Position numbers and translations under genes: made by a program. A DNA stretch of 64,000 nt from an uncultured Paracoccaceae bacterium. GTDB taxonomy: Bacteria > Pseudomonadota > Alphaproteobacteria > Rhodobacterales > Rhodobacteraceae. Below the pieces are notes generated by a model. The model was not told the origin of the DNA, ran no database searches, and was given only the letters and a program-made list of their open reading frames with translations. Below are positions 7,721 to 15,929 of this stretch, in pieces. Positions within the stretch are counted from its first letter, which is position 1, and the number at the start of each line of letters is the position of its first letter. The stretch is taken from NCBI GenBank assembly GCA_951812615.1, contig CATOSU010000001.1, positions 620,001-684,000 of the forward strand, in the 5' to 3' direction.

Positions 7721-10700
7721 CTATTCAGCCGCCCGTGCAGCAGAGTTCCCGCCGTCGCGGAAGGCGGCAAGGATTTCCTCACGGCGCTTCGCGGCCCTGG
7801 CTTCGTTTGCCTGCTTGACGGGGCCGAACCCGCGGATCTCCAGCGGCAGTCGCGCCAGCGCCTGCGCCGCGTCCATGGTTTCCGGCGTGACCGCGGGCAG
7901 AACCTGCTTCATGTCGGCTTCGTACTGCGCGATCAGGGCGCGTTCCATCTTGCGCTCGTCGCTGTAGCCGAAGATGTCCAGCGGTGTGCCGCGCAGGCGC
8001 TTCATCATCCTCAGCAGCCTGAGCATCGGCGTCATCCACTCGCCAAAGGCGCGCTTGGCGGGCCGGCCGTCCGGCCCCTTGCCACCCAGGACCGGCGGTG
8101 CGAGGTGATAGGTCATCCGGAATTCGCCGTCGAATTCGGCCGCGGCCTTGTCCCGTGTCGATAAAAGCAACCGGGCGACCTCGTATTCGTCCTTGTAAGC
8201 CAGCAGCTTGTAATAGCCTTTTGCAACCGCCTCCTTCAGGCCATCGTCGGCAACCGTTTCGACCAGTTTGCGGTACCGCTTGGCCAGCCGCCGGCCCTGA
8301 TAGGCGCGCAGCTGATCGGCGCGGAATGCGATCTGTTCGTCCAGCGTTTTCGGCAGTTCGACCACGTTGGGTGTCAGCAACCGGCCGGCATCGCCGGGAT
8401 GCAGCACTGCCCAGCGCCCGATTTCGAAGGCCCGCAGGTTGCGGTCGACGGCAGCGCCGTTGAGGTCGATGGCCGCGGTGATCGCATCGTGGCTCAGCGG
8501 CACCAGACCTTTCTGCCACGCGGCGCCGAAAACCATCATGTTGGAAAAGATGCTGTCACCCAGCGTGGCCTTGGCCAGATCAGAGGCATCGAACAGCGCG
8601 ACCCGGTCCTGCAGGCGCGCCTCGAGCGCGAGGCTGAGCCGGTCCGAGGGCAACTGAAACTCAGTGTCGCGGGTGAAATCCCCGGTGATGATTTCGTGGC
8701 TGTTGACGACGGCCCCGGTGCGTCCGGTCCGGGTCAGGCCCAGCGTCTTGGCCCCGGCGCTGACCACAAGGTCGCCGCCGATCAGCGCGTCGGCCTCGCC
8801 GGTGGCAACGCGGATCGCGCTGATGTCTTCGGGTGCATTGGCCAGCCGGCAGTGGATATGCACTGCACCGCCCTTCTGCGCGAGACCGGCCATTTCCATC
8901 ATGCCTGCGCCCTTGCCGTCGATCTGTGCGGCCTGCGCCATCACGGCGCCGATGGTGACAACGCCGGTGCCGCCGACGCCGGTAATGACAACGTTCCAAG
9001 TGCCGTCGATCGGCGGCAGGTCCGGCTGCGGCAGGTCCGGCAGCGCCAGTTCGGTGGTCGGTTCCTTGCGGACTTTGGCACCTTCCAGCGTCACGAAGCT
9101 GGGACAAAAGCCCTTGAGGCAGGAGAAATCCTTGTTGCAGGATGACTGGTCAATCGCCCGTTTGCGGCCCAGTTCAGTTTCCTTCGGCACGATCGACACA
9201 CAATTCGACTGCAAACCACAATCGCCACAGCCTTCGCAGACCTCCGGGTTGATGAACACGCGCCGGTCCGGATCCGGGAAGGTGCCGCGCTTGCGGCGGC
9301 GCCGTTTTTCCGCCGCGCAGGTCTGAACATAGACGATGACCGAAACACCCGGCAATTCGGCACAGGCCTTCTGCACGTTCATCAGTTCGGCGCGTTCGTG
9401 GGTCCTGACCCCGCCCGGCAGCGCCTTGAGGTCCACGTCTTCCTTTTCGTCGTAGACCAACGCGATGTTTTCGACCCCCATCGCGCGAACCTCCTCGACG
9501 ATCCGCTGCGGCGACAACCCGCCTTCGTTGGGCTGGCCGCCGGTCATAGCAACGGCATCGTTATAGAGGATCTTGTAAGTGATGTTGGTGCCGGCAGCCA
9601 CCGCAGCGCGGATCGCCTGAATGCCGGAATGGTTATAGGTGCCGTCGCCTAAGTTCTGAAACACATGCGGGGTTTTGGAAAACGGCGCTTCGCCGATCCA
9701 GTTGGCGCCTTCGCCGCCCATATGGGTATAACCCAGCGTTTCGCGGTCCATCCACTGCACCATGAAATGACAGCCGATGCCGGCATAGGCGCGCGAGCCA
9801 TCGGGCACCTTGGTCGAGGAATTGTGCGGGCAGCCGGAGCAGAAATACGGCAGGCGCGTTGCGATCTCTTCGGCGTTGTCGTTGCGGCGGGCATCGTCCA
9901 GCGCCTGCATCCCGGCGCGGATGCCGTCGGTTTCACGCCCCTCCTCGCACAGAATTTCGCCCAGTTTGGAGGCGATCTGGATCGGGTCCAGCGCGAACCG
10001 CGTCGGGAACAGTTCCGGCCCATGCATGGACCCTGCCCCACCGCCTTTGTGCCAGCCATAGACACGCCGGCCGCGCCGGTCGTCAAAGATCGCTTCCTTG
10101 ATCTGCACCTCGATCAGCTTGCGCTTTTCCTCGACGACAACGATCAGGTCCAGCCCCTCGGCCCAGTTGTGGAAGCCCTGCATGTCCAGCGGGAATACCT
10201 GCCCCACCTTGTACAGCGTGATGCCCAGCCGCTCGGCCTCGTTCTCGTCGATGTTGAGCAGGCTCATCGCGTGGATCAGGTCCAGCCAGTTCTTGCCAGC
10301 GGCCACGAACCCGATCTTCGCGCCCGGCTTGCCCCATTTGCGCTGATCGATCCTGTTGGCGCGGGCATAGGCCTCGGCGGCAAAGCGTTTGTGATCGATC
10401 ATCCGGGCTTCCTGATCGATGCGGTCATCGACCAGCCGGATATTCAGCCCGCCTTCGGGCATGTCGTATTCCGGGGTGATCAGCGACATCCGGTCGGGCC
10501 GGCCATCGACAACGGCAGTGGTTTCGATGGTGTCTTTCATCACCTTCAGACCGGCCCAGACGCCGGCAAAACGCGACAACCCGTAGCCATAGATGCCGTA
10601 GTCGAGGATTTCCTGAACCCCGGCCGGGCTGACCACCGGCATGTAGGCATCGACCAGCGCCCATTCGCTCTGATGCAGCACGGTGGAGCTTTCGCCGGTA

Positions 10701-11143
10701 TGATCATCGCCCATGGCCATCAGCACGCCACCATTGCGGGACGTCCCGGCCGTGTTGGCGTGTTTCATCGCGTCGCCCGACCGGTCAACCCCCGGCCCCT
10801 TGCCGTACCACAGGCCAAAGACGCCGTCATAGCGCCCCTCGCCCCGCAATTCCGCCTGCTGGCTGCCCCAGAGCGCGGTTGCGGCCAGGTCTTCGTTCAG
10901 ACCCGGCTGAAAGGTCACGTCATATTCGGCCAGTTGTTTCGCGGCGCGGGTCATGAACAGGTCCACCGCACCCAGCGGCGATCCGCGATAGCCGGTCACC
11001 AGCCCCGCGGTGTTCAACCCTGCCGCGCGGTCGCGGGCCTTTTGCATCATCATCAGCCGCACCAGCGCCTGCGTTCCGTTCAGAAGAACTGGGCTTTTTT
11101 CCAGATCGAACCGGTCGTTCAGTGAAATACTCTGCTGGCCCAT
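7721..11143 (-). CDS. Indolepyruvate ferredoxin oxidoreductase, fused alpha-gamma type
   Basis: A single 1140-residue chain that oxidatively decarboxylates aryl (or branched) 2-oxo acids to acyl-CoA, passing electrons to ferredoxin. Domains run in order: N-terminal pyrimidine-binding domain (TGYRGSPLGAVD), a thiamine-diphosphate block near residue 470 (YTHMGGEGANWIGE), a four-cysteine cluster motif near 634 (VCEGCGDCGLQSNC) with further cysteines after it, and the gamma subunit domain from about 720 (GVGGTGVVTIGAVMAQ). It is the fused form common in aerobic alphaproteobacteria. It is transcribed divergently from a LysR gene that may control it, with two dyads in the gap. Confidence 0.93.
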   Translation of the reverse strand: MGQQSISLNDRFDLEKSPVLLNGTQALVRLMMMQKARDRAAGLNTAGLVTGYRGSPLGAVDLFMTRAAKQLAEYDVTFQPGLNEDLAATALWGSQQAELRGEGRYDGVFGLWYGKGPGVDRSGDAMKHANTAGTSRNGGVLMAMGDDHTGESSTVLHQSEWALVDAYMPVVSPAGVQEILDYGIYGYGLSRFAGVWAGLKVMKDTIETTAVVDGRPDRMSLITPEYDMPEGGLNIRLVDDRIDQEARMIDHKRFAAEAYARANRIDQRKWGKPGAKIGFVAAGKNWLDLIHAMSLLNIDENEAERLGITLYKVGQVFPLDMQGFHNWAEGLDLIVVVEEKRKLIEVQIKEAIFDDRRGRRVYGWHKGGGAGSMHGPELFPTRFALDPIQIASKLGEILCEEGRETDGIRAGMQALDDARRNDNAEEIATRLPYFCSGCPHNSSTKVPDGSRAYAGIGCHFMVQWMDRETLGYTHMGGEGANWIGEAPFSKTPHVFQNLGDGTYNHSGIQAIRAAVAAGTNITYKILYNDAVAMTGGQPNEGGLSPQRIVEEVRAMGVENIALVYDEKEDVDLKALPGGVRTHERAELMNVQKACAELPGVSVIVYVQTCAAEKRRRRKRGTFPDPDRRVFINPEVCEGCGDCGLQSNCVSIVPKETELGRKRAIDQSSCNKDFSCLKGFCPSFVTLEGAKVRKEPTTELALPDLPQPDLPPIDGTWNVVITGVGGTGVVTIGAVMAQAAQIDGKGAGMMEMAGLAQKGGAVHIHCRLANAPEDISAIRVATGEADALIGGDLVVSAGAKTLGLTRTGRTGAVVNSHEIITGDFTRDTEFQLPSDRLSLALEARLQDRVALFDASDLAKATLGDSIFSNMMVFGAAWQKGLVPLSHDAITAAIDLNGAAVDRNLRAFEIGRWAVLHPGDAGRLLTPNVVELPKTLDEQIAFRADQLRAYQGRRLAKRYRKLVETVADDGLKEAVAKGYYKLLAYKDEYEVARLLLSTRDKAAAEFDGEFRMTYHLAPPVLGGKGPDGRPAKRAFGEWMTPMLRLLRMMKRLRGTPLDIFGYSDERKMERALIAQYEADMKQVLPAVTPETMDAAQALARLPLEIRGFGPVKQANEARAAKRREEILAAFRDGGNSAARAAE

Positions 11144-11171
11144 CGGTCCTCCCCGGTCTCGATCTACCCGA

Positions 11172-11188
11172 CTGTGAATAGATCACAG
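11172..11188. promoter_or_regulatory. Perfect 17-base dyad upstream of the indolepyruvate oxidoreductase gene
   Basis: CTGTGA and TCACAG arms are separated by five bases, 29 bases before the oxidoreductase start and in the divergent gap with lysR. The TGTGA...TCACA arms resemble a CRP/FNR site, but the spacer is five rather than six bases. A LysR-type operator is the simpler reading given the neighbour. No binding evidence is available. Confidence 0.5.
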
Positions 11189-11202
11189 GATAGATTGATT
11201 TT

Positions 11203-11221
11203 AGGTCACAATTGCTGACCT
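11203..11221. promoter_or_regulatory. Second dyad in the iorA-lysR gap
   Basis: AGGTCA and TGACCT are separated by seven bases (CAATTGC), itself containing the palindrome CAATTG. This is a dyad of the size bound by LysR regulators and lies about 100 bases before lysR and 60 before the oxidoreductase gene. It is a candidate recognition site with the 11172-11188 dyad as a second site. Confidence 0.5.
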
Positions 11222-11321
11222 GACTACAGTTAATTCACAAATGCCGTCACGGAACAGTCGCAGAACCGAAAACAAAGTAACATTTCACATTTGACAGGAA
11301 CTTCGATAGCAAACGTGCGCA

Positions 11322-12227
11322 ATGGATTGGGACAAGCTCAGAATATTTCATGCGGTGGCCGATGCCGGCAGCCTGACGCATGCCGGTGACAAGCTGCACC
11401 TGTCTCAATCTGCGGTGAGCCGACAGATTCGTGCATTGGAGGAAAGCCTGAATGCCACGCTTTTCCACCGCCACGCCCGGGGGCTGATTCTCACAGAACA
11501 GGGCGAATTGCTGTTCGACGCGACCTCGGCGATGATGAAGCGGCTCGACGCCGCCGCCGCGCGCATCCGCGACAGCGAAGAAGAAGTGTTCGGCGAACTG
11601 CGCGTGACCACGACGTTCGGCTTCGGCACGCTCTGGCTGGCGCCGCGCCTGCCGAAGCTGTTCGAAACCTATCCCGACCTGAAGGTCGATCTGATGCTGG
11701 AAGAACGGGTGCTGGATCTGCCGATGCGCGAGGCGGACGTGGCAATCCGCATGAAAGAACCCAGCCAGGCCGACCTGATCCGCAGACGCCTGATGAGCGT
11801 GGAGATGAAACTCTACGCCACCAAGGGGTATCTGGAGACCACGGGCTGTCCCCAGACGTTTGAAGACATCTCGGATCACCGGCTGATCTGCCAGAACCCC
11901 AGCTCGGCGCAGGTCAGCGCCGGCGCGCGGCTGGTTCAGGAACTGATGACTCACAACCCGCGATCGCTGCTGACGGTGAACAATTACTTCGGCGTTTTGC
12001 AGGCCGTGCTGCATGATCTGGGAATCGGAGTGTTGCCAAACTACGTCACCGAAGATTTCCCGGATTTGGTGCATGTGCTGCCGGAATCGGGATCAGCCGA
12101 GGTTCCGGTTTTCCTCGCTTATCCGGAAGAATTGCGTCATTCCAAACGTGTAGCAGCCTTCCGCGACTTCGTTCAGGACGAGATCATTGCCCATCGCCGC
12201 AAGCTGCGGGCGCAGCAAAACGGGTGA
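11322..12227 (+). CDS. LysR-family transcriptional regulator
   Basis: A 301-residue regulator with an N-terminal winged helix-turn-helix (MDWDKLRIFHAVADAGSLTH, then LHLSQSAVSRQIRALEE) and a periplasmic-binding-like effector domain from about residue 90. Divergent orientation to the indolepyruvate oxidoreductase gene suggests control of aromatic or branched 2-oxo acid catabolism. The sequence resembles GcvA/AmpR-style members, but the effector is unknown. The start has no strong ribosome site; it is the only ATG that gives the complete first helix. Confidence 0.9.
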   Translation: MDWDKLRIFHAVADAGSLTHAGDKLHLSQSAVSRQIRALEESLNATLFHRHARGLILTEQGELLFDATSAMMKRLDAAAARIRDSEEEVFGELRVTTTFGFGTLWLAPRLPKLFETYPDLKVDLMLEERVLDLPMREADVAIRMKEPSQADLIRRRLMSVEMKLYATKGYLETTGCPQTFEDISDHRLICQNPSSAQVSAGARLVQELMTHNPRSLLTVNNYFGVLQAVLHDLGIGVLPNYVTEDFPDLVHVLPESGSAEVPVFLAYPEELRHSKRVAAFRDFVQDEIIAHRRKLRAQQNG

Positions 12228-12278
12228 GGTATGCGGCACACGCATAGCGGAAATGCTGCAATTGCGACATCCTGCATC

Positions 12279-12307
12279 TTGATTGGTTGGAAATTGGGCA
12301 CTAAATC
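12279..12307 (+). promoter_or_regulatory. Candidate promoter of the small RNA after lysR
   Basis: TTGATT at 12279-12284 is followed by a 17-base spacer and TAAATC at 12302-12307, placing transcription start near 12313, exactly where a structured RNA begins. The -35 is a fair match and the -10 a weak match to sigma-70; an alternative sigma factor is possible. Confidence 0.45.
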
Positions 12308-12312
12308 AATTC

Positions 12313-12391
12313 TTGAAGGCGGCGACGTGTTCGTCCGCCTTCATACCTCCCTGTTGGACTTCGGCCGAGCTTAGTGCTCGGCCTTTTTTTT
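12313..12391 (+). ncRNA. Candidate trans-acting small RNA with exposed CCTCCC
   Basis: The region is built like a bacterial regulatory RNA of about 80 bases. A strong 5' stem pairs TGAAGGCGG (12314-12322) with CCGCCTTCA (12335-12343). A single-stranded linker (12344-12362) contains CCTCCC, able to pair with Shine-Dalgarno sequences. It ends in a perfect terminator hairpin with eight T. It is not lysR's obvious 3' end because 85 bases and a promoter-like element intervene. The layout recalls the CcsR RNAs of Rhodobacter (CCUCCUCCC motif between two stem-loops), from memory only; it may be a different family. Confidence 0.6.
12363..12391 (+). terminator. Rho-independent terminator
   Basis: Arms GGCCGAGC (12363-12370) and GCTCGGCC (12376-12383) flank the loop TTAGT, followed by eight T residues. 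It should end the small RNA and any lysR read-through before the mechanosensitive channel gene. Confidence 0.88.
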
Positions 12392-12493
12392 GCCGGCGCA
12401 ACGAAACCGCCGCCGGGCTGGCCGAAAGCACATGCAAAATTCCGTCTGAATTGTTATTCCGGAACAAAGGACCGGATAACCTGGGGTATAGTT

Positions 12494-14770
12494 GTGACGC
12501 GGATTTTCTGTGCGCTCGTTGGCGCTTTCGTTAGTGTATTGGTTCTCGCTCAGGCCACGATGGCCCAGGTCCCGCTGCCTGCGGGCGGCAGCGGCGAAGC
12601 AGAAGCTGCGGCAGACCAGTTGCCGGATCCGCTGACGCCCGAGGCGATACAGGCACTGGTGGCACGCATGTCGGATGAAGAAGTCCGGCTGATGCTGCTG
12701 GATCAGTTGCAGGCCACTGCCGCCGGGGGTGCCGATGCGGCAGCGCCGCAAAATCAGGGTGCCTTTGCCGAACTGGCCGGTATCGCAACACGGTTCGGGG
12801 CAGATATGGTCGACGCGGTGCAGAAGGTGCCGTTGCTGGTGACGAGCCAGGCCACATCGTTTGCCAACTTCAGCGACAATTACGGCGGCGCCGGCGGGCT
12901 GGGTCAGCTGTTCGGGCTGATCATTCTCGCGCTGGCGGTCGGTTTCGCGGTGGAGCGCGGCTTCATCTTTTTCACCCGCAGCTGGCAGGGCGACAACCCG
13001 GAAGAAGGCGGCGAGGCCGATTTGTGGGGAGCATTGCGGTTCCTGTTCCGCCGGTTCATGCGCGAGCTTATCGGTCTTGTCGGCTTCTATATCGGTCTGC
13101 GCATTGTCGGAGGCCTGCTGCTGAGCGAGCACCAGCGCGAATTCGCCGGACCATTCGTGTTCTACCTGATCTGGATCCCGCGCCTGACCGCGGCGGTTTC
13201 ACGGATGATCCTCGCGCCGAACCGGCCCAAGCTGCGGCTGGTCAATGTCGATGATCACTGGGCGAAATACCTCCACCGCAATACGATCGGGCTGATCCTG
13301 TTGTGTACGTTCACGCTGTTCATCGTGAACTTCAACAATGCCAACGGTGTGCCGATGGCCGAAATGCGGCTGGGCTTCTGGCTGAACACCGCGGTGCACA
13401 TTTATGTCGGACTGATCGCGTGGTTCGCGCGCGAAGGCCTGTCGGACGTGATGCGGGGCACGGACCCCGACAATACGCCATACGACGAATGGGTCGCACG
13501 CATGTACCCGTATTTCGCCATCGGGGTGTCGGCCGTCATGTGGCTGACGGTCGAGATCGTGGCCGGCTACGGACAATATGCGCTGCTGGCGACCGCGCCG
13601 CATTTCACCACGATGTTCTGGCTGTTGATGGCCCCGCTGCTGGATATGACGATCCGGGGTCTGGTGCGACACCTGCAGCCGCCGATGATCGGCGAAGGCG
13701 CCATCGCCGAGAGAGCGTACAGGTCCACCAAGCGCAGCTTTATCCGCATTGGTCGGGTGATTGTCGCAGGCATCGTGATCCTGCTGATCGCGAATGCGTG
13801 GCAGATCGACCTGATTTCCTTCCGCGGACAGGACAGCGCCGGGGCCGATTTCTTCCAGTTCCTGATCACGCTGGCCATCGGCTATGTCGTGTACGAATCG
13901 GTGTCGCTGTGGATCAATCGCCGGCTGGGGCGCGAACATACGACGCGCGAAGTGACCGAGGACGAAGCCGCCGGCGAAGGAGGCGGGTCCGGCGGGTCGC
14001 GGCTGGCCACGGTTCTGCCGCTGGTGCGGGTGACCGCGCAGGTGGCGATCGCGATAATCTTCTTCCTGCTCGCGCTCGGCAATCTGGGCATCGACATCAC
14101 CCCGCTCCTGGCCGGTGCCGGTATCCTCGGCCTGGCCATCGGTTTCGGCGCGCAGAAGCTGGTGGCCGATATCGTCGGCGGTATCTTCTTCCTGATCGAC
14201 GATGCCTTCCGGGTTGGCGAATATGTCGATGTCGGCGGCACGATGGGCACGGTCGAGAAGATTTCGATCCGGTCCATGCAACTGCGCCACCACCGCGGCG
14301 CGGTGCACACCATCCCCTATGGTGAAATCCAGAAGCTGACCAATTTCAGCCGCGACTGGGTGATCATGAAGCTGATGTTCACCGTGCCGTTCGACACCGA
14401 TCCCAACAAGATCAAGAAGATCTTCAAGAAGATCGGCGCCGAGATGATGGCCGATCCGGTGCATGGCCCCGGCTTCATCGAACCGTTCAAATCCCAGGGC
14501 GTATTCAATTTCGACGATGTCGGCATGGTCGTGCGCGGCAAGTTCATGGCCAAGCCGGGCGGTCAGTTCACGATCCGCAAGGAAATCTACAACCGGGTCA
14601 AGAAAGAGTTCGACGAAGCCGGGATCGCCTTTGCCCGCCGCGAGGTGCGCGTCGCCATTCCGGGACTGGAACATCACGAGGACATGTCCGATTTCGACAA
14701 ATCCGCGGTTGCCGGCGCCGCTGCTGCTGCGGATGCCGTTCAGACGGCGGCCGACGAAAAGAAACCGTAG
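12494..14770 (+). CDS. MscS-family mechanosensitive ion channel, long form
   Basis: A channel of about 758 residues of the large MscS/MscK-like class. From GTG 12494 the product begins MTRIFCALVGAFVSVLVLAQ with a signal peptide ending AMAQ, then a periplasmic helical region with a PDPLTPEAIQALVARMSDEE segment, about ten membrane spans, and the MscS core: pore helix GAGILGLAIGFGAQKLVADIVGG, then beta domain (DDAFRVGEYVDVGGTMGTV) and C-terminal alpha-beta domain. A longer GTG start at 12374 lies inside the terminator and is rejected. It should protect against hypo-osmotic shock. A barrel protein gene follows after 10 bases. Confidence 0.88.
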   Translation: MTRIFCALVGAFVSVLVLAQATMAQVPLPAGGSGEAEAAADQLPDPLTPEAIQALVARMSDEEVRLMLLDQLQATAAGGADAAAPQNQGAFAELAGIATRFGADMVDAVQKVPLLVTSQATSFANFSDNYGGAGGLGQLFGLIILALAVGFAVERGFIFFTRSWQGDNPEEGGEADLWGALRFLFRRFMRELIGLVGFYIGLRIVGGLLLSEHQREFAGPFVFYLIWIPRLTAAVSRMILAPNRPKLRLVNVDDHWAKYLHRNTIGLILLCTFTLFIVNFNNANGVPMAEMRLGFWLNTAVHIYVGLIAWFAREGLSDVMRGTDPDNTPYDEWVARMYPYFAIGVSAVMWLTVEIVAGYGQYALLATAPHFTTMFWLLMAPLLDMTIRGLVRHLQPPMIGEGAIAERAYRSTKRSFIRIGRVIVAGIVILLIANAWQIDLISFRGQDSAGADFFQFLITLAIGYVVYESVSLWINRRLGREHTTREVTEDEAAGEGGGSGGSRLATVLPLVRVTAQVAIAIIFFLLALGNLGIDITPLLAGAGILGLAIGFGAQKLVADIVGGIFFLIDDAFRVGEYVDVGGTMGTVEKISIRSMQLRHHRGAVHTIPYGEIQKLTNFSRDWVIMKLMFTVPFDTDPNKIKKIFKKIGAEMMADPVHGPGFIEPFKSQGVFNFDDVGMVVRGKFMAKPGGQFTIRKEIYNRVKKEFDEAGIAFARREVRVAIPGLEHHEDMSDFDKSAVAGAAAAADAVQTAADEKKP

Positions 14771-14780
14771 AAGCGAACCA

Positions 14781-15929
14781 ATGGCGGACACGCACAAGAT
14801 CCGAAATCTGGCCGGCAGCGCCCTGATGCTGCTGGCCGCCGTTGTTTTGTGCGTCACCTTTCAAGCCCCGCGCCGCGCGGATGCGGGCGACAGCCTGATC
14901 GAACAGCACGCCGGAGATCTGGACATTGACGATCTGGACGATACCCCGTTCGGCTTTGCCAGCGGGTCCCTGATCGTCGCGCCGATCCCGTTCAGCAACC
15001 CGATGATCGGATCCGGGCTGATTCTGGGGGCGGGTTACCTGTTTCAGCTGGACGAAGAATCGGATCCCTCGCTGATCGGTCTGGGCGCGCTACGCTCCGA
15101 CAACGGCTCTCAGGCCGCTGCGGCGGCGGTCAATCTCAACTTCAACTCGAACCGCTGGAAACTGTCGCTGGGCGGCGGCCGGGCGGATGTGAAATACGAC
15201 CTCTATGCCGGCAACGCGGTGATCCCGCTGCGGCAGGAAGGTGTGCTGGCGCGCGCGGTGCTGGCCTATGGCGTCACACCCAAGCTGAATTTCGGACTGG
15301 TCACACGCTATCTGGATACCAGCATCACCACCCAGTCGCCGCTGTTTCCCAGCCTGCCGCCGCAATTCCAGCCCTCCGCCAATCTGGCGATCCTGAATGC
15401 CGGGCTGCAGGCCAGCTGGGACAAGCGAGACGACACGGTTTACCCGACCAAAGGGTTCCGTCTGAAACTGTCGTCGCAGCGCGGCTTTATCGTCGATGGC
15501 ATCGGCAATGATTACAACAAGAGCTTCGGGCTGTTCGACACGTACCTCAGCCTGGGCAAGGACACCGTGATCGCCAACCGCACCGCGATCTGCCACGCCA
15601 CCACCGCGGCGCCGTTCTTTGACGCCTGTTCCGTCGGCGGGATCGATTCCTTCCGCGGCTTCAACGCCACCCAGATCCTCGACGACAGATCGCTTTCAGC
15701 TCAGCTCGAACTGCGGCAGCGTTTTGGCAATCGGCTGGGCGTTGTGTTGTTTGCCGGCATCGGCGCCGCCGGTCCGACCTTTGACAACCTCAATAAGTCC
15801 GGCGTGGCCGGTGGCTTTGGCATCCGCTACCGGGTCAGCAAGAAGTTCCCAGTCGATTTTGCCGTCGACGGATCCTACAACGATAACGACGAAAAGCTTC
15901 TCTATATCTCGGTCGGTCAGCGGTTCTGA
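14781..15929 (+). CDS. BamA/Omp85-like surface antigen, barrel without POTRA
   Basis: A 382-residue secreted outer-membrane protein. An N-terminal hydrophobic signal (about residues 12-36, ending RRADA) leads to a beta-rich domain matching the bacterial surface antigen (D15) barrel, including WDKRDDTVYPTKGF and the GGIDSFRGFNA element, the latter resembling the conserved VRGF/Y motif of strand 16 lid loops. It ends in Phe (SVGQRF), the usual signal for BAM-mediated insertion. There is no room for POTRA repeats. It lies 10 bases after the MscS gene, so the two are probably one operon. The exact role is unknown. Its stop overlaps the convergent sigma factor gene by 13 bases. Confidence 0.8.
   Translation: MADTHKIRNLAGSALMLLAAVVLCVTFQAPRRADAGDSLIEQHAGDLDIDDLDDTPFGFASGSLIVAPIPFSNPMIGSGLILGAGYLFQLDEESDPSLIGLGALRSDNGSQAAAAAVNLNFNSNRWKLSLGGGRADVKYDLYAGNAVIPLRQEGVLARAVLAYGVTPKLNFGLVTRYLDTSITTQSPLFPSLPPQFQPSANLAILNAGLQASWDKRDDTVYPTKGFRLKLSSQRGFIVDGIGNDYNKSFGLFDTYLSLGKDTVIANRTAICHATTAAPFFDACSVGGIDSFRGFNATQILDDRSLSAQLELRQRFGNRLGVVLFAGIGAAGPTFDNLNKSGVAGGFGIRYRVSKKFPVDFAVDGSYNDNDEKLLYISVGQRF

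Noticed and set aside
11173-11187. CRP/FNR site in the iorA-lysR gap
   Set aside because: The spacer between TGTGA and TCACA is five bases instead of six, so I only list it as a dyad.
12374-12493. Long MscS reading frame starting at GTG 12374
   Set aside because: It starts inside the terminator of the small RNA; the signal peptide only makes sense from GTG 12494.
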